This document shows, piece after piece, positions 34,606 through 46,230 of a stretch of DNA of 64,000 nucleotides. A model generated the notes under the pieces. That model was not told where the DNA came from and searched no databases. It saw only the letters and a list, made by a program, of their open reading frames with translations. How positions within the stretch are numbered: position 1 is the first letter of the stretch; the number at the start of each line of letters is the position of its first letter. Origin of the DNA: Rhizomys pruinosus (lineage: Eukaryota > Chordata > Mammalia > Rodentia > Spalacidae); assembly GCA_009823505.1 (NCBI GenBank), contig VZQC01010403.1, positions 362,853 to 426,852 on the forward strand, written 5' to 3'. Both the position numbers and the translations under genes were made by a program.

Positions 34606-35560
34606 CCAAATTTTCACTTCTGAAGGGTCTGGGCATCAGTAGTCCTGCTTGGATTGAATTATTGTGGTTTTCCATCAGCCTTAGATACAGAATGTGTAAT
34701 ACTAGGAGATTCCCCGAGGGGGGACTGCAGACCCAGCCTTCCTCTTCTTCACTGTTGAACAATAGTCAATGTCCTCTTATTAATCAGGATCAATTACCCA
34801 ACCATCACAGAGGCTCCCTTGCTGATCTGATTTAGAGGGGCGTGGCAGCCTTGCTTCCAGTTCAGTGGACTCATTGATGACTTTCCTGGTAAAAAGCTTC
34901 CTCCTTTTGTGACTAAGATTCTAGATCAGGAGGCAGGACTTGGTGCATGGGGAAGACAAAACCAACATTTCCACGTGGATCACTAGGGGCAATAGTGAGT
35001 GGTTTTCAGGAAGTGCACCTTTGTCAGTATGCCCCTCCAACTTCCTGATCGGGGCTTCTCAGCACTCGTGGAAGGATGAAGACTGAGAAACCCCACATGT
35101 GCTGTTTGCAAGCTGTAGACCCAGGAGAGCCCGAGATCAGCCTTGTCGCCCAAGCAGCTGGACAGTGATGGAGAATCCCCCCCCCCCTTTGTTCTAAGTG
35201 GTTTGGGTGAGGCCACACACATTGAAGAAGGCAGGCCAGGCATTCAAATGCTAACCTCTCCTGAAACCACCCTAAATGCTAACCAGATATGTGGGTACCC
35301 TGTGGCCAGGTCAAGTTGACACATTAAGGGGCACACATTCTCACTGCCCACCCTTCGGTGACCAGTGTTTAGTTCCCCCCAATTAATTCCAATAATAAAT
35401 GCAAGAATAATGCTGTGGTGCGCAGAAAAGTCTTTCCTGGGGAAGTGTTAGAAAGCAGCGAGATCAGCAGAAGGATGAAATGCGGAATGAAGCGCCCCTC
35501 CTCAAAATGCAGACAGAAATTCCGGAAAAATATTCCGAAGCATGTAAAAAATGTGAGCTC
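34606..35560. other. Unassigned non-coding stretch
   Basis: No coding signal. A short phrase near 35311 (ccaggtcaagttgacaca) is shared with the ends of other rodent repeats in the window. Confidence 0.4.
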
Positions 35561-35737
35561 TAGGGGTGGAGAGATGGCTCAGTGGTTAAGAGCACTGGCT
35601 GCTCTTGCAGAGGACCTAGGTTTGATTTCTAGCACCCACATGGTGGCTAAGAACCGTCCTTACCTCCAGTTCCACGGGTGCACTCACATACGTACAGGTG
35701 ATACACTCATACACATAAAATAAAAATAGTAAATAAG
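35561..35737 (+). mobile_element. B2 SINE, internally deleted
   Basis: Near-consensus head (ggagagatggctcagtggtt) and tail (tacacataaaataaaaatag). About 30 bp of the middle, around the usual ctcttctggcc, is missing. Confidence 0.9.
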
Positions 35738-36160
35738 AATGTTAGTTCTGTATCCAAAATTATCACTCCAATTGTGTTTGTGAAAGTCATTTATTATTTT
35801 ATCTTTCAGAGTCCCCAAAGTGGCAGCACATCATTCCCAACAGTACAATAAAATCACATTTAAAATTTAGAATCTGTAGTCTTAAACTATTTGGCAAATT
35901 CACACAGAGGGCCTAGGTTTCTTCCCCCACACAGGACATATTGAGTGTGATGAAGCTTGTCAGCAATGCCACTGGGGTTTTCCTTTAGAACACCCGATTC
36001 AGATGTGGTGTGTCACACGTATACAATAAATACTAGTGACTGGTTCCTGAAGGGAAAGAGCAATCAGATGAAACATAAAATGGACTGACATTTTTTTCTG
36101 TGTGATCTCAAGACTCTACACCCTCATCCTCCAGAGACTGTGCAGAATGATTTGACACTT
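35738..36160. other. Short unassigned stretch
   Basis: No gene or repeat recognised. Confidence 0.35.
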
Positions 36161-36164
36161 CCAC

Positions 36165-37060
36165 GGTGGGATAGTTAGTTAACTGTAAGCTTGACACAGC
36201 CTAGAATCACCTGGGAAGAGTCTCAAGGAAGGATTGTCAGCATTGGGTTAGCCTCCGGCTTGTCTGTGACAGATTGTCTTGATAAAGTTAATTGATGTCA
36301 GAAGGCCCAGTCCACTGTGGGCAGTACCATTCCCTAATGGGAGGGGGCTGTCTAGAACTCTAAGTGGGGAAATTGTGCTGAGCACTGTGAAGGCCAGAAC
36401 AATGTTATTTTTGATAAAGCAGCCATTTTAAGAGGCCTCAGAAATTCAAAAGGAAAACCCTACTCTTAGCTCAAAGGGCCCTACGTCTCCTTATCAGAGG
36501 CCCTCAAACAATCGTTAACTCCAGAAGAACTGACCCAAGAGTCCCTGGATCTCTTTCCCTGAACTGTATGATTAACCCTTTACAAAGAATTGTGTAACTG
36601 TCTTAGAGACAACCAGATGCTCTTTTTTGCTTCTGTAAAGCTGCTTGTTACTACTTACATGAAGCCCCTGCATGTAGGAAACGCCCACAAACATGAGGTA
36701 GTTATAACCCGCACCTTTAAAAACTCAAAGCTCTTGCCTTCCCAGATGCTATAGCCCTGTTTTGGCCAGTGAGGCTGGTGCTGCATTAATTGGATATCTT
36801 GCTCTGGTCATCTTTCTCTGTGCTCATAACACTCTGTAACTGTAACAGCACAAGCAAATAAGCATGTACACATTTGTTTCTCTCTACTCTTGATTGTGGA
36901 TGTGATATGACAAGCATAACAAGTTCCTGCAGTGATGGATTGTGACTTAAAATTGTGAGCCAAAATGAGCCCTTTCTCCTTTAAGTTGCTTTTTGTCTGG
37001 GTATTTTTATTAGAGGTTTGAAAACAAATCTAGGACAGTTGTGTGGTTATATGACCTTTC
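36165..37060 (+). repeat. Interspersed rodent repeat split by a solo LTR
   Basis: The left part (36165-36385) has gacacagcctagaatcacct and cccagtccactgtgggcag. The right part (36848-37060) has tctctactcttgattgtgg and ctcctttaagttgctttttg. The same family is at 58863-59075. I cannot name it with certainty. Confidence 0.55.
36386..36847 (+). mobile_element. Solo LTR nested in a repeat
   Basis: A 462-bp unit starts tgtgaaggcc and ends tgtaaca. It is flanked by gcac at 36382-36385 and 36848-36851, a 4-bp duplication of class I (gammaretrovirus-like) type. A TATA-like box (acctttaaaaactc) is near 36715. Removing it restores the host repeat (gctgagcacaagca). Confidence 0.7.
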
Positions 37061-37309
37061 TGTGGGAAGATTATCTGCTGGGCCTGATTGAACCACATTA
37101 AAAGCAGGGAGGTCTCTTGAGCTGGGGAGGGAAGGCAGAAGGGTTGAAAGCAGCTTCTGAAACGTTAGGGACACGTGACAAGGAATGCGAGTGGCTTGAA
37201 AGAGCAAAGAGGCACTTGTGACAACGGGCAGAGAAATGAGACCTCAGTCCTTCAGAAACGTCACTCTGTCACTATCAGAAATGAACCTGGAAGAGGACCT
37301 TGATGTTCC

Positions 37310-38860
37310 GGTGTTTTAGTCAGCGTTCTCTCACTTGAATAAAATACCTGACACAATAAACTTACAAAGAGCAAAGTTCGATTTACAGTTTTGGAGATTC
37401 CAGACCATGGTGGATCCATCCAGTTCCCTCGGGTATCTGGAGAGGTGGTGCACCAGGGTCAGTGTAGAAGTGGAGCAAAGTGCTTCTGTCACAAGCCTGA
37501 GATTCAGGAGAGGAAGAAAAAGGGGCTGGAATTTCACAAAGCCCTTCAAAGGTCTTTGCCAGTAGTAGGACAAAGCACACGGGGGCATCATTTAGAAGAC
37601 AGGAGACATTTACAAGATAAAGCAGAACACTCTCCTGCCTTGAGAATGCACAGCAGCCAAAGGGACCATAGCCTGGATTGTCTTTTTAAAGGGCTTTAAT
37701 TGTGTCTTAAAAGCCCTGGACAGCTTTCCTGAGAGAGGATTTCCTGTCTAGGTGATTGACAGGCCCATTCTTTGGACCAGTAATCATGCAATAGGGCAGA
37801 TTAAAATGCAAGAAAGAATAAAAATGACTGGATAAAAATAGTCTTGCTTTTTCCAGGAGGACATGGCCTTCCCTTGAAGGACCTCAACTAGCCCTACCAC
37901 AGCAGCTTCCTCCCTTCTCTGCTCTGGAGCAAACCCTACCCACGCTTTCCAGCGAAAGCGGCATGGTGCTATTTTAAACAGTAAGCGGGGCCATCGTGAG
38001 GCCTCGCCCCTCTTTTACCTGTCACCATTTTCTCATTTGCACACTCAGTGTGCTACTAGAGGTGCGGGAGGTAGACTTTGAAGCTGATTTTCAAGGACAA
38101 GATAGAACAAGCTTCCACACCACAGATGCCAAAGAGCAAGTCTGTGGACAAAGATCTCTGTCAGGTGTGTGAATCTTTTACCCATCACCCCAGGAAAAAG
38201 ACCTTTCCTTTTAGAAAATGAGTAGAAGCTGGAAAGACGACTCAGTGGTTAAAGGCACTGCCTGCTCTTACAGAGGATCCAGGTTCAGTTCCTAGCACCT
38301 ATATGGTGGTTAAGAACCACCAGTAACTCCAGTTCCAGGGGAATCTGATGCCTTCTTCTGACTTCCATGGGCATTTCATGACATGAGTGCACTTAAAGAC
38401 ATGTAAATGAAATGCTCATACACATAAAATTTTTTTTAAAATAATAAAAAATTATAAAAGTTAAATTAAAAAGAAAACGAGGAAGTTTTTTCTTGGAGAT
38501 GGAGAATCTTACCCCATTTCTCCAGGCCTTGTCTTCAACAAAATTCTCTCCTCCAATATCTGTCTTCTGGTTTCTGGTTTATTCAGTAGAATACCAGGTA
38601 GCAAGTGTTTCAGGACCCAACAACGATCATACTCTTATAGTTTCAGTTCTTGGCTTCACAAGCTGTTGATTATGAGGAAGCTCATATTCTTAATGAGCTT
38701 CAAGCTTGTTAATATCTGAGCCATTTAGCACAATGACCTACAGACCTACGACGCTCCACCTCCTAAAGGTTCCACCCCCTGCCTGCAACACCATCAAGCC
38801 TTTAACACATGGACTTTTGGAAGGGTTTCAACATCCAAACTACGGGATACAGGTGAGAAA
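37310..38860 (+). repeat. Interspersed rodent repeat, interrupted
   Basis: The left part begins ttttagtcagcgttctctc (37315). The right part (about 38745-38855) contains ctcctaaaggttcc and ggtttcaacatccaaac. Unassigned DNA and a B2 (38222-38480) lie between. The same type is at 58289 and 63086. Confidence 0.4.
38222..38480 (+). mobile_element. B2 SINE
   Basis: Plus-strand B2 with gaagctggaaagacgactca at the head and an A/T-rich tail (atacacataaaatttt). Confidence 0.85.
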
Positions 38861-38967
38861 AAAAATTTAATTGACACCTTTATTTCAACCAAAGCAGAAA
38901 GTTCAGCCACCCAATCTGGAGTTCATGCTGATATTGTAAATATATTTAAGATAAGAAATGTTATTTA

Positions 38968-39125
38968 AGCCAGGTGTTGTGTATGTCTTTAACGCCAGCA
39001 CTCCAAAGGAAGAGGCGGGTGGATCTCTGTGAGTTTGAGGCCAGCCTGGTCTATAGAGCAAGTTATAAGACCTTGTCTCAACAAAACAAAACAAAACAAA
39101 AACAACAAAAAATAAAAACCAAAGA
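38968..39125 (+). mobile_element. B1 SINE
   Basis: Plus-strand B1 with an AAAAC-rich tail (39082-39125). Confidence 0.88.
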
Positions 39126-39368
39126 ACAACAAAAACCCCTTAGATTAAATGTTAAGACTCTAAATTGATGATAATTCATTTTGCAGCTATACAAAATGTA
39201 AACAATGTGTTACTTTCCATATTAAACCTAGTAAATTTCTCATCCTCATTTTCCCTCCCTAACTCACTCCTTCCCTTCAATGCACAGCTATCCATTCTCT
39301 ATGGACCATATGTTCAATTTGTCTTTAAAGCAATATTGCCTTGCAATATAGAAAATAGCACAAACCAG

Positions 39369-39590
39369 GACTGGAGAGATGGCTCAGTGGTTAAGAGCAC
39401 TGGCTGCTCTTTCAGAGAAACTGGGTTCTGTTCCCAGCACCCAGATGCAGCTAACAACCATCTGTAACTCCATTTCTAGGGGATTTGATGCTCCCTGCTT
39501 ACCTTTGTGGGCGTTGTATGATACAGGTGCACTTATATACATGCAGGCAAAGCACTCATACAGATAAAATAAAAATAATAAAAAATAAAA
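39369..39590 (+). mobile_element. B2 SINE
   Basis: Near full-length plus-strand B2 (ggactggagagatggctcag to aaataaaataaaaataat-like tail). Confidence 0.9.
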
Positions 39591-39671
39591 TATCACAAGC
39601 TAGCTCTCTCCTTGAAGAGGAGAAGAAATATACCCATGCATTTAAGGTTACTTCTGTGTGGATATGATATT

Positions 39672-39906
39672 GTTTTATTTATTTTTTAAATTTTTTATTT
39701 ATTTTCTATGTGTATGAGTGTACTGTCTGCATGTAAGTTTGTGCACCTGTGTCATGCAATGCCGCGGAGGTCAGAAGAGGGCATCAGATTCCCCTGGAAC
39801 TGGAGTCAAAGACGGTTCTCAGCCGCCATGTGGGTGCTAGGGATTGAACCCGGGTCCTCTGCAAGAGCAGTCAGAGCTCTTAACTGCTAGGCCATCTCTC
39901 TAGCCC
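39672..39906 (-). mobile_element. B2 SINE
   Basis: Near-consensus minus-strand B2, without the 17-bp duplication seen at 31980 and 59745. Confidence 0.92.
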
Positions 39907-39975
39907 CTGTTTTTATATTTTATAGCTGATTTTATCCTTTAGGACATTGTCCTCATCTTATAGTTGTTTTATGAA

Positions 39976-40399
39976 TGTTTGCCAAAAATTGGGCAGAAAG
40001 AGGAATCAAAACTAAAATCATAAAAGACCCCTAAGTTATCCTGAGAAAAGAAAACCACAGTTATCTAATGGAATTAGTTATCTAATGCAATTAACTTGTT
40101 TGCTAAGGTGCCCGCAAGAGATTCTGTCGTTAGAGAATATCTTAACCCTTGACCTCAACATCTGTGTCTGCAAACATGTTAACCAGAGAAGGAATTTTCC
40201 CTCAGTGTTCCTAAGATGTGTAAGCGTCTGTGCTGTAATTTAGACTCAGCAATGTTGTGACAGTTATGGAAAGATGCGGGGAAACCTATAAAAACTGTGG
40301 GTCATGGCCCAGAACCTCAGAGCATCAGCTCATTTTGGTCTACCTCCTCTGTATGGTGGATCCTCTGTCTCAGTTTCCCATAATATCCTTATAGATACA
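39976..40399 (+). mobile_element. Candidate solo LTR
   Basis: The stretch can be read as TG...CA with a TATA box (cctataaaaactgtgg, about 40286) and a pyrimidine-rich right part. I found no target duplication, so the ends are tentative. Confidence 0.35.
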
Positions 40400-43200
40400 A
40401 AGAACTATAAAAAATAATGAATTGTCATTATAAATCACCTTGTAAAATTATTTTAGTTACTTGGTTGTTAAGCTTTGCTGATCAAGTTAAGTAAATCAAG
40501 TAAGGCCTGCAGAAACTGCGTTTAGTCAAGTTTAAGAGCTCATTACAGTGGGGAAGCAAAGCTCAGCATTCACTGAAGGTCAGTGTTTCTGATGACGTAA
40601 ATGGGTGGCAGGTGCGGTGAAGGATGCTCTGACCTCCTGCGGAAGCCATGCCCTGTCGCTGTCCCAATGTTTGTTAACGTAAAGTTCATTTCTCATTTGC
40701 CTTCTGCTTTTGGAAATGCAGTGGGAGCTGGAGGTCAGTGACTAGCTGACATTTACGGGGCCACATACCTATCACATCTGTCCCAGAGAAGTGCTGTTCT
40801 TCCTTAGTTGCCTGCCTACAAGGAAGGAGGGAAGTTGGAAGGCACTACTGTGAAGACAAGCATTTCCTCCTCACCCCATAACTCTTGAGGTAAATACAGA
40901 GCAGGCTCCTGGCAGGTAAGGATCCCTCCACATCATCAGACCCTAAGAAGATAAAGCCCTGAACAGAGCAGGAACAACATCCATCCCTTCTGACATCCTG
41001 ACATCTAGGGTCCAAGGCACTCGACTGCTGGCTCACATTAACTGGTGGCTGGTGGGTGTTGAACTCAAGTCCTCCTATTTTCAAAGGAAGCACTTTCTTG
41101 AGTGAGCTGGGGAGATTGCCCAGCTCCAAAATAGCTCCTGAAGTTTCACCTAGTTTTCACCTTCCCAAGTTCCTGCTTCTGCAGTAGAAAAAAAAAACTA
41201 TATCTGGAAACTTGGCTTTCAAATAAGATTCCCTGGGGAGAAAGGGGGAAGTCACAGCTGCTTTATCCTCATTCTGCAGGCCGCAGGCTCCTGGGAGTTA
41301 TCACCAAAGTCTGAGGGGAGCGGTCTTTTTCCTGTACGTCTGGACAATTTAGCATCATTTACATCTCACCTTGGCTTTGGCAGGCACTGGGGTCATAGGA
41401 CTCTCCAGTCTCCCTGACAGTGAACCGTGCGTGCCTCTGCACAGGGACTCTCATCCTTTTATGGCCCATAGGTTGGAATTCCAAGCAGGGAAGCATGTCT
41501 ACAGAAGTGTAGAAGCTAAATGTACACTTGTGTTCCCAGGTAATCAAGAGGACTTGTTATCTTGGGTGAACCAGAACCTGTTTTTCTTAAGCCAGCAGGA
41601 AGGCTGGTTTCTCAGGTTTCCTGCTCTGGTCTTTTTCTCAATGAATTTAGTTTTCTTCATTAATAATTTCAGTTTTCCTCTTCGGTTCTCCCAGGGAATT
41701 GGCTGCAGTTACTAGTTGCTCAAACAAGTGCCATCCTTGTCCTGTCCTGGGGTCTTGGCCATTCTAGTTAACCCTCTGCCGTAGGGGGAGCTTTTCTGTT
41801 TTCACTAGGACTTCAGGGAAGATGAATCTCAGGCCCTGGCCATGATTAAGTACTTTGTTCTGGCTGTGCTCTCCAGAAAGAGGTACGGAGAACAGCCCGC
41901 TGGCTTGGATATAATCAGGAGTCAGATGACTGCCCTGGGAGGAGGGTTTCTGTTCAGAGAACATTCTTAGAGTTTCTTTCCATTTCTTTTATACATATAT
42001 TCAGTCCGGATCATTTACCAGGTTCTCTCATAAAAGGAGCTTAAACCATTCTTGCTCAGAGCGAGCTTTGTTTTAAAGGTTTGTGAAATTTGCATCCGTG
42101 TTGAGGTGCTCTTGTCTCTAGGGCAACCAGGGTTCTTAGGCTCTTGTTGCCATAGAGACCTGGTAATCCCTGTACCAGGGATAGAAATACCTTCCTCTAA
42201 ACCCATACAATTATGTATCACATGAATACACTTAAGTGATACATAGTATAGGCTATATGAGGTATCTAAGTGGGTCTAATTAATCTTACAGATACAATAT
42301 CTCCTTCACAGCGTAACACAGCTGCTACCACAAGCATCCTTCCCTTCTCACCTAATAGTATATCACAGTGTGATTGGATTATTATTAAAAGTTTACAGTG
42401 TAATGACTGCCCACCTGCTTCTCTAGCCTTAGCCACCAGCCATGCTGTGATTAGTCTTTAATAACAGTCCCCTTGTTCTGAAATTGAGGATTGGCCATTT
42501 TTTAACATATGTTTTGTTTTCTAGTACATATCAGTAATACTCAAATTTTTCTTAGGATGGCTTTCTGTAAAACAGAATCAAATACAAAGGTACATGTGCA
42601 TCAGATTGCTGGGGACAAGAGTGAAGAGGCAGTAATGAGAGATCATGCTGAGCTCCAGTTGATTTTAAAACCATGCGGGCTCCCCCGGTGGGTGGGGCTC
42701 CTTGCTGCGGGGGCTTTATGAAGAGCGGTTTGGAATGCTGCTTGGGGTTGTAAGTTTAGGCTTAGTGGTTATAGCCCTCCTGATGCTATGCTGGCCACTG
42801 TGGCCTATGGGAGTCAGGGCATTCCCATTACAACGTGTGCAAGCCTGAGCACTGTGTTGGATTTTGTCCTGAAGAATTTCAGCAAACTGCATTGCAGACA
42901 ACTGTAGCTGAAGTCAATCAGGTGTGGACAGGCCATGACCCAAGACACAAGCGGGGGAAGGCAGCAGCCTAGCTGTATGGAGTGGCAAGGAAGACCCAGT
43001 AACCGGACTCATAGTGTGCTTTAAAGTCTTCTGCTTTTAGCACCACATTCACCCTCTCTTTCTGGTGTCCCTAATGCTGTCCATTCCTGAACTTTGGGAG
43101 CATTTGTTATAATTCAGGCTTTTTGACTTTGTGACTGGTGTGACTTGCTAAGTCACTGCATAGATCCATTGTCTTTCCATACCCCACTCCCACATTCCTG
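40400..43200. other. Repeat-poor unassigned stretch
   Basis: About 2.8 kb with almost no recognised repeat; a weak inverted SINE remnant lies near 41035-41130. Open frames up to 114 residues resemble no known protein and no splice-bounded exon was recognised. If a conserved non-coding element exists in this window, this is the likeliest place. Confidence 0.45.
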
Positions 43201-43204
43201 ATTT

Positions 43205-43246
<42 letters not shown>

Positions 43247-43400
43247 ATACATATGTAAGCAGAAGTCAGGGGTGGGCACTGAGTGTGTCACTCCTCTTTT
43301 CCCTTATTCCCTTGAGACGCTGTCTCTCACTGAACCTAGAGTCCCTGTTTTTTGTGTTTACCCCTTTGATCGTCCTGTACTTCAGCCCCTCAAGAGTGGA
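43205..43400 (-). mobile_element. B4-type SINE fragment with GT tract
   Basis: A (GT)n run at 43209-43244 is followed by a diverged minus-strand B4 body (cttgagacgctgtctctcac). Confidence 0.5.
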
Positions 43401-43471
43401 TAGACTTAAAGCAATGCTCCCTAGCTGCCCACTGCAGAACTCACCAGTATGCACTTTATAAAAGTATTCTA

Positions 43472-43670
43472 GGGGCTGGAGAGATGGCTCATTGGTGAAG
43501 AACACCCGGTGCTCTTGCAGAAGACCCAGGTTTGGTTCCCAAAAGTCACATGGAGACTAACAACTGTCCTTAACTCTAGTTCCAGGGGATCCAACACCCT
43601 CTTCTGGTCTCCGTGGGCAAGACATGATACAGGTATACTTACTCATATAAAAATAAAAGATTTTAAAAAT
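43472..43670 (+). mobile_element. B2 SINE
   Basis: Plus-strand B2 with head ggggctggagagatggctca, core ctcttctggtctccgtggg and A-rich tail. Confidence 0.88.
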
Positions 43671-43689
43671 TATTTTAATTATTCTGTGT

Positions 43690-43694
43690 ATATG

Positions 43695-43742
<48 letters not shown>

Positions 43743-44245
43743 GTATTCAAATGCATGTCATGGTACTTGTATGTGGTGGTTGTCAGGGCGTGAGCTCCAG
43801 AAGCCCATTGGAATGCAGAGACGCCTAATAGCCTTTGGCTATGCTAAAAAGATGGGCCATCACCGATTACTCAGGAATCTTCAGCCTTCGAAAGCCAGAT
43901 CCCTGCAAAGTGCGCTACCCACCCCCACCCTCACTGAATCCAGTTCCCACCTTCTCCCTTAAATTCCCAGTCCAGACGCCATTCAGTGCTGGCTCTATCT
44001 TTCCCCTGAGCCTAGCCCCGGCTACCCTGAATTAAACTTTGCTCCGGAGAGCCTAAACCTCGTGGCCTTTCATTTGGGGGGGGGGGGCGCCATAATCGTG
44101 GCCTTTCAGTGGTCAGAGGAGAATTTATGGGAGTAGGTTCTGTTCTCCTACCTTGGCATGGAATCAGAGGATTGAACTCAGGCAATGAGGCCCAAGTTGC
44201 AGGTGCTTTTACCAGATGAATCATCTCTGTGGTCTCTCCCCTCCT
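43690..44245 (-). mobile_element. B3-type SINE split by a solo LTR
   Basis: The GT-rich side and gtatgtggtggt are at 43690-43780. The body (gtcagaggagaatttatggg and tgaactcaggcaatg) resumes at 44109-44245. Confidence 0.6.
43781..44108 (+). mobile_element. Solo LTR nested in a B3 SINE
   Basis: A 328-bp unit starts tgtcagggcg and ends cctttca. It is flanked by gtggt at 43776-43780 and 44109-44113. A poly-A-like attaaa is at 44032 and a 13-base G-run near 44077. The phrase cgtggcctttca occurs twice near the right end (44060s and 44097-44108). Removing the unit restores the B3. Confidence 0.6.
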
Positions 44246-44454
44246 CTGGGAATTCTTATGTTTTCTGAGCCTTTCTGGGGAAGAGCCCCAGTAGTAAAAC
44301 CCTAACAAATATCTCAGGGAAGAAGGGTCAAGTCCATGTCAAGTTAACAACTGAATCCAAGCAAACACAGCCAGCCAGCTCACTGCAGAATTTTGCATTT
44401 TGTTTTGGTTCATTTCTATTCATTTGAGTGGGAGTTTTCTTTTCTATAGTACTT

Positions 44455-44664
44455 TTTTCAAGATTTATTTTTATTGTTTATACTTATGTGTCTGTGTCTG
44501 CATGAATAAATGCTGAGTGTGGGTGTCTGTGGAGACCAGAAGAAGGTGTCCCTGGAGCTGGAGTTATAGGTGGTTGTGAGCTGCCCGACATGGATGCTGG
44601 GAAGTGAACTCAGGTCCTCTGCAAGAGCAGCAAGCACTTAACCACTGAGCCATCTCTCCAGCCT
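44455..44664 (-). mobile_element. B2/B3-type SINE
   Basis: Minus strand with head gagccatctctccagcc at right and T/A-rich tail at left. Confidence 0.8.
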
Positions 44665-44794
44665 CTTCGAACTTACCGTATCCTTCATCTATGCCCTTTC
44701 TACCTCTCGTGCTCATCTCAAGCGGATGGTGTTACTCTCTTGTGGCTGTTCACCATCTTTCTCTGAGCCCAGAAGATCCTATTTTAAATCAACA

Positions 44795-44926
44795 CAGTAC
44801 ATGTATGGAGGTCAGAGGACCCCTTGTGGGTATCTGTTCTCTCCAATGTGACTCTGGGGATCGAATTCAGCTCTTCGGCCTTGGCGGCAAGCACTTTTAC
44901 CCACAAAGCCATCTCGCAGATCCTAA
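44795..44926 (-). mobile_element. B3-type SINE fragment
   Basis: Minus strand: tggaggtcagaggacccctt, tggggatcgaattcagctc and a diverged head. Confidence 0.65.
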
Positions 44927-44939
44927 TTCCTGCCATTTT

Positions 44940-45640
44940 ATTTTTTTCTGGTTGGCTGGATTCTCGCTGGTTCTTTGCCTTCTCCTCACTTAATATTAGG
45001 ACTTTGCTGATTTACTGTGTTGATATGGTGGATTCTATTTCTTCTTTGTTTCTCTCAGGAAGTTTATTCTTTTCGATGTGCTCATGGCTGCGAGTGTCTT
45101 CTTCCTCCTCCTCGAATGACATTCCTTCAAGTGTCTTCCGCAGTGTTTGCTTGGGGGTCATAAGCTGCCTTCGCTTGTGCTTGTCTTGAAATGTCCTTAT
45201 TTCTCTGTGTATTTTAAAAGGCAGCTTTGCTGGATGTAGCAATCTTGGTTGACAGTTCATTTACCTCCAGGGCTTGAAATGTATGACTCCATGCTTTTCT
45301 GGCTCTCAGAGTTACTGACAGGGATTTGATGCTATTCTGATGTCCTGCTTTGTGGGTGAGCTGCTGTTCCTTCCTGATGCCTTTAATACTGCTTCCTTGC
45401 TGAGTACTTCTGACATCTCGATTATGACATGTCATGGAGAGGGAGGTTCTTCTTTGCTCATGCCTAGTTAGGGTTCTAAATGCCTCCTGAGATTGAATGC
45501 CTGCCTATTCCTTTCTCCAGGGATATTTTCTGGTACAACTTTATGGCATAGATTCTGTACGCATTTAGAGTTTATTTCTGCCTCTTCTATCTATTGGATT
45601 TTTAGGTTTGATGTCTTAATAATATTCCAAAGTTCTTGGA
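44940..45640 (-). mobile_element. L1 ORF1 fragment
   Basis: The minus-strand frame 45012-45260 contains CQPRLLHPAKLPFK and EIRTFQDKH, the ORF1p C-terminal signature. It belongs to a different L1 lineage from the copy at 11098-17280, because the residues after the signature differ. Confidence 0.75.
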
Positions 45641-46051
45641 TGTTGAGGTCACACTCATTTTTTTTTCTTACTTATGTTTGAAGATGCAACTTCTCACATG
45701 TGACATGCATGCACACAAATGAAAATAACTCTTTATTAAAAACTCCATTAAGTAAAGTCAAAATGCTACCCAAGGTAGTGGGGTGTGTGGAGGGCGAGGA
45801 AACACAGGGGGCAAAAAGAAAAAAAAAAAAAAAGCAAGTAAAGAAAAGAAAAACTTCCAATAACAAAAAACATGAGGAGAAGCGTTCCAGCAGGGCTGCG
45901 ATGAGCACCCCGACTGTGCCGCAGGATCTACAGCTGCCCCCGACCCAGAGAGCCCAGCCCTCATTCTGCGAGCAAAGGAGGCAAAAGTTCAAGGAGCATC
46001 TATTAAGAGGAAAAGCAAAGTTTGCACTCGAACAGGAAAATCAGATAGCCA

Positions 46052-46230
46052 GGTTGATGAATATTTTAATCTCTAGCATCTTCTGAGATATAGTAAAATA
46101 TCTTCACCTGCATATAACCTAATTAGAGAATTGTTAACTCATTAGCTGACCCTGTGATCATGAATAAGTTCCTAAATTGGTAAATGAAGGGACAGTTTTT
46201 ATGATTGAGGCAGTGTGCTTTACATGAATA
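46052..46230. other. Unexplained insert in the Ckap2 retrocopy
   Basis: It separates the codons for AKFALEQENQIA from those for GGQKVVTCEDQYQEG, which adjoin in the parent protein as I know it. The DNA is AT-rich and has no A tail or SINE signature. It may be an alternative exon, retained intron or later insertion. Confidence 0.55.

Noticed and set aside
35561..35640. tRNA gene
   Set aside because: The pol III A/B box region is the head of a B2 SINE, and the sequence continues into the B2 body and A-rich tail.
36386..36847. Exon with a TATA promoter
   Set aside because: The TG/CA ends and the gcac duplication explain it fully as a solo LTR.
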